A DNA stretch of 64,000 nt from Chanos chanos (taxonomy: Eukaryota > Chordata > Actinopteri > Gonorynchiformes > Chanidae), in NCBI RefSeq assembly GCF_902362185.1, contig NC_044499.1, positions 12,735,764-12,799,763 on the forward strand, given 5' to 3'. Every line of letters starts with the position of its first letter. Within the stretch, counting starts at the first letter, position 1. Both the position numbers and the translations under genes were made by a program. Under the pieces are notes generated by a model. The model had not been told where the DNA came from. It saw only the letters and a list, made by a program, of their open reading frames with translations, and ran no database searches. This document shows positions 35,744 to 47,570 of this stretch, in pieces.

Positions 35744-38700
35744 TTATGACATCTGCTCCTGCTGGTTTGAGGAGTTGAGGAATACAAGAGAGGTGGTGTT
35801 TTTCCAGCCTCTATCCCTCACTGGATAGACCTACAGAAAGAACAGAGGACATTTTGCCGTCAAACCAAACAGATGCTATGTTTAACTACACTCTTAAACC
35901 ACTCTAACTATACTATTACCTCTTTGCTTGCTAATATACCTGAGAACTCCACACACTGAATCAACTGAAGTGTCAGCAGAGTGGTGGGTTTTTCAGCATA
36001 GAGTTTAACCTTTCATTTTACTTTCATATCAGTTTTTGTGTTGGGCTTACATAAACATGTTTCTGAGGAAGGAAAAAGACAAATAAAAAAAGGTATTTAA
36101 GAATTTGGGGTGTTAAGAGAGGGAACTGATCAAGGGACACTCAAAAAGTCAGACATCATACTTGACAGACCATGAGACTTGTGTTTGGTTCCTCTGTACA
36201 TCTTTGCTTGTGTCTTTTTCCTGCAGAGAAAAAAAAAGGAAACATTGAACAGTGTCTATATTATGATACAGTAATATAACAACATTCACTCAGCGGATAA
36301 CAAAACTAACATTCTCCCTAAGACATATAGTGAGCTCCAAAAGCCTTTTAACAGTTATGTATTTTTGTTGTGGTGGGTCTGTCTTTCAGTACTGTAGAGC
36401 TGAAATGATGAGTGAAGTGGATAAAGTAAAGAAAGTGTCGGCTTTAATTTGAGTGTATTTTCATCCATATAGGATAAACCACTTAGAAATGACAGTGGCA
36501 TTTTGTAAACTGTTTCCCTTAGTTTAGGATACAAGTTCTTTTGGTATCGCCTGCACAGCTGTGTCTTATAAAGCAAACACATTTGTGTCATTTGTGCATG
36601 TAGAAGACAGCAGTTTAGTCTAACAATTAGTATATAAATGCTATACTAGCATGACAACCATATGAACTTACAACAATAACAGTTATGGCATAAATACTGC
36701 AGAATTACCTTTGCACTCTACACGGCATACCAGACTTTTCTCTTTGGTGATCAGATCACAAAAAAAAAGTGTATGTCTGAGCTATCCCAAACCTATAAAC
36801 TCTGAATAATCAAGGGACACATCCTGCTCCAAAAAAAAAAATGCACTAACTTTTTTCTCTCCAGATGTTTATCTATGTGTGGCACATCTAACCATAGGTA
36901 CTTCATAAAATGCAGTAAAATAAAAGACAGTCAATCTGAAGCACACCTCGGTATTTGTCTGATGGCTTCAAACATAGAGGAAACGAAGGAGAAAGCACTT
37001 ACTGTACTTTTCCCAGACTTTAAAAGCTATCAGGATCACAGTCACCACAAGCAACGCAGCTCCACAGAACAGCAGGGGAGACGTCCAAACGTGATGACTA
37101 AAACAGAGAGGGCTTGTTACACCTCATCCACATCACAGTCTTTAAACAATACCAGATAAGTCAAATAGGCTTAAAGTACATTAAAATTACATTGCTGTGA
37201 TACATGGTGATAGCATGTACTACTCATTCTGTTTGTCAATAAATTATGGTTAAGCGAGTTGAAATTTATCTAATGCGCTTGAATGTTACGTCATCTCTGT
37301 GGTATGTAATTATTGAGATTTTATTTCAGGCTCATCATTGGTGACACAGTTAATAGGAGCAAGGGCTGCGCAGAGGAGGTAGTTTTGATAATAAAAGAAT
37401 GTGTCAGAGAAGAGAGTTAATGCCACCTGTGTGATTCCATTGCCGTAGGTGGGTGTGCAGTTGTTAACTTAATGTCTTGAGTTGGAGCAGCTGTCAATAC
37501 AGATACAGTGGTTAGAGAAAGAGAAAAGTTGACATTATGTTTTGGTCAAGTCAAAAATATGGAAACTAACAAAAAAAAAATAATTCTGTGATTATCAGTT
37601 AACCAGTGCTCCAAAGAATGTCCCTACTGTGACATGACATCAAACATCCATGAAACACATTTTTGAATTCTTACACTAGAACTAAATGGTCCTCTTTTCA
37701 ACCAAAGGCATTTCCCTTCTAACCATAATAATATGGCTTTGTAACCAGGGTGAAGTTTTCATGCTGGAAAGTTGTTAGAATTGATCATTTTATTATGTTG
37801 CACAGTGACGGTGCCTACGGACGTACAATTTCCATGTGATTTATTACTCTAGTCATAGATATTAACATGTGCACGTATTGTGTACCTGTAGTAGGTCGTA
37901 AAGTGACTGACACATGAATAGAGACTTGTTGCTGTCCTGCTGCACACCAATACCAGCCTGTGTCCTTTCTCTCCAACCCCTTCATGGTCACAGTAAAGGC
38001 ACCGCTCTTATTGTCTGTAATGATCACTGATCTGCTAATGTAGGTCCCACTAGAGTCTGTGACCACACACGAGCTGAGGTCTCCATTCCTGCACCATTTC
38101 TTCGGGCTCTCCCTGAAACAACGCAGACGTCTACAACACGCATTTCTTTATACAACCAGCCATTACAGACTGGCCTTTGAACTCGGAGTGTATGTTTGTG
38201 TCATTTGCAACGTATGCCTCAAGAATGACAGATTTTCAAGTGATTAAGAGTAGCATGGAAATTAGTACTAGGGCTTGTGAAAGTTTTGTAATTCAAGTGA
38301 TTATTCCAGCGTGACTCTAAAATGTTCATGTGTAAAAGGAAACTATGAGGTGTGTAGAAGATACCTGTGCTTTTCACTGTAGAGACACTGAATATCAACA
38401 CTGCTCCCCTCCTCACCACTCACCCTGCTATGCAGCACTGACATACCTGGAGGACCAAAGTAAACGCAATTCCAAATTAAAAAAAAAACCAAAGGACAGA
38501 ATTGCTTTTCTATTCTATAGTTCAGTCTGGGTAGTGCTGCATTTTGGGCAAAATTAAAACTCCAGCTGAACAGTGGATGCACTCACTGATGAGAAAGAAC
38601 ACAAGTCTTCAAGATTCTCGTCTTTCAAGACATTCTAGTGGTGTCTGAACTATGCATGTACCTATGTATATCTATATAATTTAATGTCATTTATAACGAG

Positions 38701-40619
38701 AAGAGACATCTGTCCTAACGCTGTTCGGGTTGACGCTTAACGTTATGCTTCTGAACATCCCTAGACTTTGCAGTCTTGCTGTTAGAGCAGACAACTCACC
38801 ATGAATAACTTTGATGTGAAGGGATTCAGTGACATCAGCGGTCCACATGTTCCCCACCTCCACTCCACACCAGTACCAGCCTGAGTCCGCCTCCTTCAGC
38901 TCCCGCATGGTCACAGTGAACACATGCTGAGCCGGGTCGTCAATGATGGACACTCGCCCATTTCCAGATGAAATCACATTCGGGTCGTCAGTCCGTGCCA
39001 GGGTCGTGCAGAAGTTGATCAGCTTCCCCTGACACCAGTATTTCACGTGGTGGATGTACTGAGAGTTGTAGTGACAGGGGATGCTGACTGACTGGCCCTC
39101 CAACACGACCAGCTCTCCAACTGCACTCACTATACATAAGGTACCTTCAGTAACAAAAGGGGTATTTATGATGAGTGGTATCATATTTTCGTGACATTTG
39201 AATGTGGACGTCATGACAAGTCACTTAAAAATATTATTTTTACGTTACGGCTGATATTCATGCAAGTTTTACTGAGTAAATATGCTATATTGACTCACTC
39301 CGCAGACCTGAGGGGTATTTCAGGAAGCAAGATTTCTGAGTTAGAGTCATGACTTTAGCCAAAGGTCACAACACTCCTACAGGAGAACAATTAACACTTC
39401 TGTTGGACAATTATGGCTTACGAGTGAAGTTATCGGGCTTCCTTTGAAATCTCACTTCGTACCATGAAACAATCTCCCAGCCTGCTTTCTACTGAATGAT
39501 GTAATCAGTGTCATTTCCTTAAAGAACTGAAAAGATTGGTTTCACATCCCCTCCTCCCTTCCTAAAATTTATATTTATCATCTTCTGTCACCCCTCGAAA
39601 ATTGGCACGCAATCGCTGGCATCGGTGGGACAACAGTTGCTGTCGTTCTAATGATTAACTACATCTGTTTCAGACAAACCTAAAACGAGGCATTGAGAAA
39701 ACATTAGATAACAGAACATTTTCGTTGGAAACTCCATTAAAACATTTTCTAAACATGCCAAACTACAATACATTCCAGATGAAAGAGTTCTAATTCAAAT
39801 CTAAATAGTGTCCCAGTAAATAGCCATGTTATACATATAAAAAAAAGACTGAACTGTATTTAAGTATTTCCTGCATTCTACTTAATGTGTATTGCATGTG
39901 AGTTCTCAAAGGATAGGCCACTGGCCTTTCACAATGCCTGACAGCGATTCAGATGTACTGTCATGCATACCAATCTGTTGTGTAACAAATATGAAACAGC
40001 AGAATAAAAACATAGAATTGTAGCTTCCTTTGCGGCAGAGATATCCGCCTTCATGTGAGCTGCATGTTCTAGAGTCTTGATCAGTGTTTGTCCTCTGTGC
40101 TCATGATGACCCTCCAGTCTGTGCATTTTGGCTAATATCAGTATACCTAAGTACAAGAGGCCAAGGACTCTGTTGTTATCAGCGGATATGTTGGATCAGA
40201 TTTGATAGTATTGAATAAGACCAAAAAATGTGCTATTTTGTGACATTGGAACATAGATGATTCCTACTTCTTATTTGTTTTGTAAAAGATTGAAAACGCT
40301 CACTGGATTCAGATTTTTTTTTCACAGGAAGAAATGTTCCCTGAAAACTGCTATCGTCTGTACCTCAGAACTTCAGACTGAGCATAATTCGACTCTACTT
40401 AAGGAAAGCAGCAAATGCACCAACATGTTTTGACAGTCGCCGCCTTTCTCTGCTCATATTTGAAATATTTTATGAGGTCATATTTGCTGTACAGAGTTTT
40501 AGATAAGTTACATAAATTACACAGACATCTGCTTTCGAACTCTGCGTTTATAATGTAGAGAAAATCTTACCTTGCAGTTTGAAAAAAAGGACAAGACCAT
40601 ATAGAAAGACAGAAGCCAT
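35744..40619 (-). CDS. CD300/pIgR-like (CMRF35-like) receptor 3, two Ig domains, no ITIM
   Basis: Exons that join in frame: 40619-40571 signal (MASVFLYGLVLFFKLQ); 39129-38800 Ig-V1 (IPCHYNSQYIHHVKYWCQG ... WYWCGVEVG); 38446-38365 and 38112-37886, which together form Ig-V2; 37490-37427 stalk; 37097-37003 TM (LLFCGAALLVVTVILIAF); 36220-36162 tail (KRHKQRCTEEPN); a possible 12-nt microexon 36062-36051 (KHVY); and 35830-35744, ending NSSNQQEQMS and TAA. Total about 334 residues. Unlike its neighbours, Ig-V2 is cut by an intron in phase 2 between the first Cys and the KKWCRN segment. The tail has no I/V/L-x-Y-x-x-I/V/L motif. The microexon is uncertain; leaving it out keeps the frame. Confidence 0.82.
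39310..39480. repeat. Possible second foldback-type repeat in receptor 3 intron 1
   Basis: GGGGTATTTCAGGAAGCAAG followed by ATTTCTGAGTTAGAGT resembles the left arm of another fish foldback family whose ends read like 'GGGGTATTTCA...'. The matching right arm was not clearly found. Confidence 0.3.
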
Positions 40620-41333
40620 AATTTAAGATTAAACCACAATCCACAACTGTCCCTCGTCTTACCGCAACTACGTAGGATCTCTTCCTGCTTTCACTCCTGC
40701 TTCTGTTTGGCACAACTGTCCACAAATGAGGTCCAGATGTGCTGAAGCCATTAACCCTTTACATCCCACTGTGGAACAATTACTTTGCAGAAAAACGCAC
40801 GTATTGAAATCACCTTCACCTATCTGCTTCGTGCCTCGTGGCACATAAGCCCTTGAAATTGTATTGTATTGAAATAGCTGCTGCAAATTAAGATGTAATT
40901 TCATAGATTTACATCTTCTGTCATACCATACACGTGAAACAATTTATTGCAGTAACACAATTCTTTATTGTATGTAGTATATTTCATATAGATATTTATT
41001 TGTATTGGTGGGGTTTTGATGCATTAAACAATTGTCTGTGCTAGCTCAGTTTCAGGATTATATTAATTAATATTCTTTAACTGGAAACAATGTGAACACT
41101 CAAAGTTGTGGTTTGACTAGTTCAGACCTTGGAAATATGTTATATGGTAAGAATACAAATGAACCTTTCCCATAAACAAATAGAGGCTCTGTAAGGTGGC
41201 TTGAGGAAACAAAAAACATTATGGCATACTCAAAGCTCTATGTTAATTGCTTTCTTGAAACTGTGTTACTTTGTTTAATTCCCCACTCCTGTTCACACAT
41301 AATACCCTCTCGAAAAATTATTTCAAAGTCAAA
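40620..41333. other. Interval between receptor 3 and dad1
   Basis: Receptor 3 promoter region next to 40620, then AT-rich DNA. No coding segment was recognised. Confidence 0.5.
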
Positions 41334-41339
41334 TTTATT
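41334..41339 (-). terminator. Putative polyadenylation signal of dad1
   Basis: AATAAA on the minus strand (TTTATT on plus) about 550 nt past the dad1 stop. Assigned by position only. Confidence 0.35.
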
Positions 41340-41884
41340 TCTTGGTTGCACACATTATAGATCTTTATAAAAGTAGAAAAAAGCTTCCAAGAAACTCATG
41401 TAATTGGAAAAGAAGATAACAATTTTCCAGATTCAAAGATCTTTGGCAGTGGAATGTATTCCTGGTTCCTGTGTTTCCATGGTTTCCATGTTCGGTCAGA
41501 GGATCTGTAAAAATCACAATGTGTGGCTGTAAGAGACATAGGCTGTAGAGCCTACACACACTAACATTTCTCAGACTACTTCTGTTTCTGGTAAGAGCCC
41601 TTTTTCAGGTGCTTATCATATCAACAGCCATTATTTATACAAACTGGCATCATGCAATATGAGAGGTATATCAATTACTGATAGAAGTTAAGTAAAGAGA
41701 TATGATGACTTTACTGACATCACTGAAGATTTTTATATGTGATGTCCTGCGCATAGATACGTTTCAGTTATCTCCTGTTGCACTCATAATCTGACCTCTC
41801 TGAGTACATAATGTGGCGATACATCCATCAGGATCAAACACGCACCTGTTATGGGTGGTACCAGTGAGTCTTTACAGCCTCTAT

Positions 41885-42546
41885 TCAGCCAATGAAATTC
41901 ACCACCACGAGATGCAAAACCGTGTGAGCAAACAGGAAATCCGCAAAAGCTCTCTCTGGCGAAACCGTCAGGAAGTCTCCCTTGTTCTGAGGGTTAATCT
42001 GGATGCGGAGACACACTAAAAAGGGGAGACCAAATTATTTCGATTAGAGCAAAGTAACCAAACGTCTTCAAACCATGATAACGATCGAGTACAGTCTGAA
42101 ATACAACAATAAATAAACAAATAAAAAATAAACAATGGAAACGCCCTCTAAGTTCATATTACATATTAAAAATTATAATCAGCTAGCTCTTACTGTAAAG
42201 TGACTGAGTACAGGTGATTTGCTAACACACGGCCCTGACTAGGATCTCCGTGGTACTAATCAGTTCATGCAACTTCTATCTATATATTTCCAGGGTTGTC
42301 TGGCCAATGTAATACTTTAAATTAAAATACATTACCTGCAAGGACAAAAGATCCAACACAGGAGATAAATCCCGACAAAAAGCTATTGAACGGGAAGGTA
42401 CCGACCAGCAGGCAGTACAAAAACTGGAACGCTCCAGTCAGTAGAATATACAAAAGATAAGCGTCCACTAGCTTCAGCTTGTTTGGTGTGCTAGTCGTAT
42501 ACTCTTCGATGAACCGAGATATTACAGATATGACAGAAGTAGACAT
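41885..42546 (-). CDS. dad1: Defender against cell death 1, oligosaccharyltransferase subunit
   Basis: Two coding exons, 42546-42336 (GCAG|GTAAT donor) and 42015-41885, join in phase 1 to give exactly 113 residues, the universal vertebrate DAD1 length. It starts [16 protein letters not shown] and has the hallmark [52 protein letters not shown] and [12 protein letters not shown], ending NFIG. The three hydrophobic segments are the expected ER membrane helices. DAD1 is a small core subunit of the OST complex that N-glycosylates nascent proteins, and its loss triggers apoptosis. It is divergently arranged with abhd4, separated by a LINE and a MITE. Confidence 0.97.
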
Positions 42547-42904
42547 AGTTGCTTATTTAAGTGTGCTGTACTTCAATATATTACGGAGACACTTTTCCGG
42601 GGCACTGTAAGTTTAACGCCGCAAATGAATGACGTGTAAATATGTAAACGACGATGTTACTTACAAACGTTCCGTAGCGAACATGACCAAAGACTTCAGT
42701 TCCATGCGGATATTTGAGCTCAGTATACTATTTCTGGTGTGGAAAAACATTATTCGGTCATGTATTCATAGTGAGCCCCTTGGATCATGTCTTGTCATTT
42801 TGACAACTTAAAGTTAGATCACTGCACACAATTTAGATATATTTATTTCTTCTAAATAAGGGTTGCACAAAGTGTAGGTGTCCGAGTGGAAACAATTTAG
42901 AGTA
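42547..42904. other. dad1 promoter region
   Basis: Sequence immediately upstream of the dad1 ATG with several CpGs (CTTTTCCGGGGCAC, AACGCCGC) and no ORF of note. It ends at the LINE 3' terminus near 42905. Confidence 0.5.
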
Positions 42905-45880
42905 GAGTGCGGTAAAACTTTAATGTCCCCGAGGGGCAATTTGCTTTACAGACAGTAGTCCAACACACACATACACAACAATCAGACACAAACACAGTAC
43001 AATATCCACATCTCCCTGACTGTCACCAGGAATCATGAGGAAAAAGAAAGAGAGATGCGATGGCATCCGGGGTTTTGGTTTGTTTAAAAAACCAATGGCA
43101 GATGGGACAAAGTACAATCTGTTATAGTTTGTTTAAAAAACCAATATCAGATTAGACAAAGTACAATCTGTATCAGCGCAACCTTTGGGGAGGCTAAACT
43201 TCCGCCCTGATGGAAGCATCTTAAACTCAACATGTAAAGGATGTTAAGGGTCCAAAACAATGGTCTGTGCCTTTGGGCGGACCCTCACTTCATACAGGTG
43301 CTGAAGATGAGTATTAGCGCTAGTAATCTTACGGTATAGCTTGACGATTTTTCTAGTTTGTTCCTGTTTTTAAAACTAAGATTGCCAAATCAGCAAATCA
43401 TAGAAAAAGAAAGGACAGATTCAATAAAAGAAAAATAAAACATTTTTATCATTTCCACATTAAAACTTCGCAACTTCCTTGAAAACAACAACCCTTGATT
43501 TGCCTTTTTACATATAGCATCTGTATTTGCATCAGAATGAATCTTCTCGTCTAGGACAGTGCCCAAATACTTCTACTGCTGCACTCCTGCCACTGGCTCA
43601 TCCTTAACCACACACGGTACAGGGGCAGGGGGAGGGGCCTCCTCCGAATATCAATAGACATCTCTTTGGTCATAGCCACATTTATTTGGAGGAAAGACAT
43701 ACCATTTAACAGACTAATCAAAGACTGGGCCATAACTTTGCTCCACACCCTGTAGAAGACTCACAATTACGGAGTTATCTGCATACGTAGGGACAAATCT
43801 TGATACATGATTGCTCTGACATTCATTTGTGTATAAAACGAATAAAAGAGGTGAAAGAACACAACCCTAAGGGGATCCAGTGGAAGATGAGAGCCTACTG
43901 GACAGGGTTCCACTGACCCGGATCCTCTGAGATCTGTGCCTTAAGAAGTCAGAGAGCCAACATACTGTGCTCAAATCCATTTTAAAATTAGATAAGAGCC
44001 TGTGTGCAAGAATATGTGGCTGAATACAATTAGAAGCAGAAGAAAAGTCAATAAAAAGCAAGCATGCATGGTTCTTACTTCCCTTCAGGTGCCTCAGTAC
44101 AAGATTTAACAGGAAAGCTGTTGCATCCTCCACTCCCCTCATTGCCCTGCAGGCAAACTGTAAGGGCTCCAACATGTCATGCACTGTGTGTAAAATTTCC
44201 GATTTGACAATACGTCAAAATGGTTTTACAACAACGGACGTTAGGGCCACAGGGCAATAATCATTCAGTGCCTTCAGAGACTTAACCTTTGCCACTGGAA
44301 CCACAGTAGATTCCTTCCATATACTAGGAACTTTCTGTTGTTCCAAGGAGGACTGGAAAATATATGAAAAAATACCATAGAGTAGAATTTGTTCAACTCT
44401 TCTGCCAATTCGCCATCAGGCTTCTAAGCATAAAATACGCTTCTGTCCTTATTCTGCATCCCAATCACAGACTAAGTTCCTTTCCAAGCCAACCTTGAGT
44501 ACCCTTTATTCAGCTCACCCTCTACTTTCCTTTTATCCCTCATTTTAGTTAGCTTTATCTCTCTTTTAACAAGTTTATGTGCTTCCTACCTTTCATTATT
44601 ATCTCCCTCATAATAAGACAGCTCCTTCTGATTAAGAGTATGTTTAAGCGATTTGCCTATCCAGGACTTATTATTGGAGAAAATTGTACATGTTTTGTGA
44701 GGAATCACCATATTTTCACAAAAATTGATGTAACTAGAGACTGTGTCTGCGAGATCATCTAAGTCAGAACACGAGTCTTCAAATAGATCCCAGTCAGCAC
44801 ATTCAAAGCAATGCTTCAGTTCCAGTATAGAGTCTTCGGTCCAGAACCACCCTGTGCTCAGTTTTCCCTCTCTTCAGGGCTCAGTGGAGACCAAATGAAC
44901 TGTGCTGTGGTCTGACAAACCCAGACAAGCCATCAGGTAAAATTTATAACCTGATCTAATGGTGCCATAACACCGGTCCAATACTTTACCCCGTCATGTT
45001 GGACAGGGGGCGTACTGGAAAAAAATGATTCAACGACTGAGTCATAGAACAATGATTAAAATAACCCAGAATAAAAATGGGTGCAACGGAACATATTGTC
45101 TGTAGACGCTAAACAGTTTTGACTACAGTTGTTGCGTTATCCACATTTACCTTAGGGTGGATAAACAACTGTGACAAATAGTTGTGGGAGTTCACGTGGC
45201 AAATAAAACGGGCGAAGTGAAACAGATAAAAAAAAAAAAAATTAATATCAGAGGTACGCACGGTGTCCCCAACGACCACAGTTTTTACAGGCACACAACC
45301 CCTCCCTATGATTTGCCGGTCAGGTGTGCGTCGCGATCAAGGCGCCAGGTTTGGCCAAAACCTTCAATTTTAAGATCAGTGTCAGAGTCGTGGTCTTTAA
45401 AACAGGTTTCGGTATGGGAAATGATACAATAATGTCTGTACTCTGACAGAAACTTTGCTCTTACCTGTCGTGAATCTATTGTATTCCTTAACGACTGCAC
45501 GTTGGCAAGTATGATGGAGGGCAGAGAAATAGCCTACGACGCAGCCGCTGTCTCCGTAACCTCTGGCGCATTCAACCACTCCTTCCCCGCTTCTTCAACA
45601 ACAGTCCTGTTCCTAGTAGAGTTGGCATTCTCTCTAAAATCTTTCCTGACTGGCGGTGGAACTACAGCTCCAAATTTCAGTGCTTCTACGTTACTGTCGC
45701 GACATTGAAGATGACACTCGCGGCTGTACTTCAGTCCGTGAGGTTGTTCGAACTCACGCAGCGCGAACACAGCCACAAAAAGTGTCTGAAATCTGTAACA
45801 TCTGACATCTTTGACACCTGTGACCGGGGGATACCATGTGCAATGTGTTGTAAGGCCTGACCGCATGAAGTCCTACGCCT
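42905..45880 (-). mobile_element. Decayed L2/CR1-like LINE with endonuclease and reverse-transcriptase remnants
   Basis: Minus-strand frames carry an APE endonuclease start (QSLRNTIDSRQVRAKFLSEY, FGQTWRLDRDAHLTGKS, SHNYLSQLFIHPKVNV) near 45500-45100. Reverse transcriptase follows near 44180-43720 (FACRAMRGVEDATAFLLN, LLFIDFSSASNCIQPHI, LSPLLFVLY, TYADNS; the YADD box reads YADN). The order runs 5' to 3' leftward and ends in the common fish LINE tail CCCCGAGGGGCAATTTGC near 42905. The frame is broken by several stops and frameshifts, so the copy is inactive. It contains an internal tandem duplication (about 43071-43175). The 5' end is approximate. Confidence 0.82.
43071..43175. repeat. Tandem duplication (about 55 bp) inside the LINE 3' region
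   Basis: GTTTGTTTAAAAAACCAAT followed by ACAAAGTACAATCTGT occurs twice in succession with a few differences. Confidence 0.85.
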
Positions 45881-46443
45881 GTCCAGCGTGCCGATTTTGA
45901 GCTCCCCCTCCCCTCCCTTTTTGATCTTTAATGTTTAAGTTATTGATAAAGTTATAGCAATATTAAAGTCATTGTTAATAAACTGTACAGATTTTTGTTA
46001 CTTTGTCATTTTTTATGTCGTTTAAATAATTTGTATCACATTGCATTTGTCACAAAACATTAAAGCACTTCATTGTTAATGAATGCATTGTTTTTAACTA
46101 TATAGTTATACTTACATGTGTATTGCACTATACAGTGGTACTAATTGGTACATTTATTTTACATTTGTGGTAAACAATATTTTGGTTATACATGAGATGG
46201 ACAGATAAGTCACCTGAAATGGTTTGGTTGGTGTGTGAGACGTTTCTCCCACGTTACAGCGGGGTCACATTGCCATGGCCATATAAATAGACTAGCAGCC
46301 TAAAGTTGTCAGTGTGAGGTCAGCTTAATCAGTTGTTGGTTCCGTTTGGAATACACAAATTAGTTACTGTGCAATCAGCAACACTTCGTTTAGTCTAACG
46401 TGACAAGCAGCTATGGAAGCCCTATGATGCCAACAGTTTACAT

Positions 46444-46709
46444 TTTAATTTTGATTCCGTTTTCTTTTTTTTGTGATAGCGCGTTATTTTTCTTTGTTTT
46501 CCCGAGATCTCGAGTTGTTTATGTCACTATCACGAAATAACGAAACGTTGTTTTCCCATGATAATGACACAATTAATTCGACATGTCGGGAAAACAATAC
46601 ATTGTTTATTTAGTTTGTCATTTCGTGATAATGACATAAATAAGTCGACATCTCGAGAAAACAAGGCAAAATAACACGTTATCACCAGAAAACGGAATCT
46701 AAATTAAAC
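46444..46709. mobile_element. Foldback MITE between dad1 and abhd4
   Basis: About 266 bp with imperfect terminal inverted repeats: the left end TTTTAATTTTGATTCCGTTT and the right end AAACGGAATCTAAATTAAA. Inner arms pair as well (TAGCGCGTTATTTT with AAAATAACACGTTATC; CCCGAGATCTCGAG with CTCGAGAAAACAAG). There is no coding capacity. This family differs from copies A-C at 30-33 kb. Confidence 0.82.
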
Positions 46710-46960
46710 ATAAATCCATGACATTTCAGGGTTTCCGTACTTTATGATGTGATTAACCAGCATTTGTAAACAAAACGCTCAGCACTGCATTCACCTTCAT
46801 TTGTTTATAGTCTATGAGTTTACGTTGTTTGCGTAACGAACTCGTCTGTGTGAGCTATTCTAAGCTGCCCAGTGGCAACAGCGCCCCCTAGGGTCGCAGA
46901 ATTCGATGGTCACAGAATTCGGTGTAACACCTGTCGGTACCAGTGCAGCGCCAATGTAAT

Positions 46961-47215
46961 TCAAAAGAGCTTCTTCCTTAGTTTCACATTCTTTTTGACC
47001 TTATATCCTACATTCATGTATCTGTCTTGACTCTTCACACTGCGATCATAACTACCATATCTGTAATTCTTCTGTATGTCCAGCCAGTCAGCTTGATCTT
47101 TGCGCCGGCTAACTCTGGTCCGGTCATATGAAAAACTCATAACACATAATAATATTTTAAATATCAATATACCTTTATATTTTGCAGATTCCAGATAATT
47201 CATGTCTTTGTACAT
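46961..47215 (-). CDS. Unrecognised 84-codon ORF with basic C-terminus
   Basis: An uninterrupted ATG-to-TGA frame in otherwise AT-rich DNA. It reads MYKDMNYLESAKYKG, a short hydrophobic stretch (ILIFKILLCVM), then YDRTRVSRRKDQADWLDIQK, repeated DR-Y words (YGSYDRSVK, SQDRYMNVGY) and a lysine-rich end (KVKKNVKLRKKLF). The composition is not low-complexity. I recognise no family. It starts about 355 bp from the abhd4 ATG on the opposite strand, so it could use a shared promoter. It may equally be a chance ORF or part of a mobile element; confidence that it is a gene is low. Confidence 0.25.
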   Translation of the reverse strand: MYKDMNYLESAKYKGILIFKILLCVMSFSYDRTRVSRRKDQADWLDIQKNYRYGSYDRSVKSQDRYMNVGYKVKKNVKLRKKLF

Positions 47216-47570
47216 GACCGTATGATTATGATCCGTTATTTGTTTTGCGATATCTTCACTGTTAGCTTACTTTTGAGCATGGCATGGGTTTCTTTGCCAA
47301 AAAAGTAGTACTGTAACTTTAACACAACATTCTTTTGCCGCCCCTACAATGTATGGATTGGCTTATGGATCAGGCTGTCGTTCCGCCCTGTTCAGTCAGC
47401 TGACTCTGGAACATGTGCGTTGCATAACAAGCGCCTTTGTAGCTGTTGTAATGTGTAACATTACGTATGGGTTTATCAGCGACAAGGAAGGAAGACTCAA
47501 ATTTGTGACGCTTACGTTTTGGTCATCTGTTGTGTTATGCTGCATTTTATCCTCTCCCTTGTGCGCGACA

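Noticed and set aside
45534-45866. 110-codon minus-strand frame as a host gene
   Set aside because: It lies at the 5' end of the LINE and leads into the endonuclease region, so it is better explained as LINE leader sequence.
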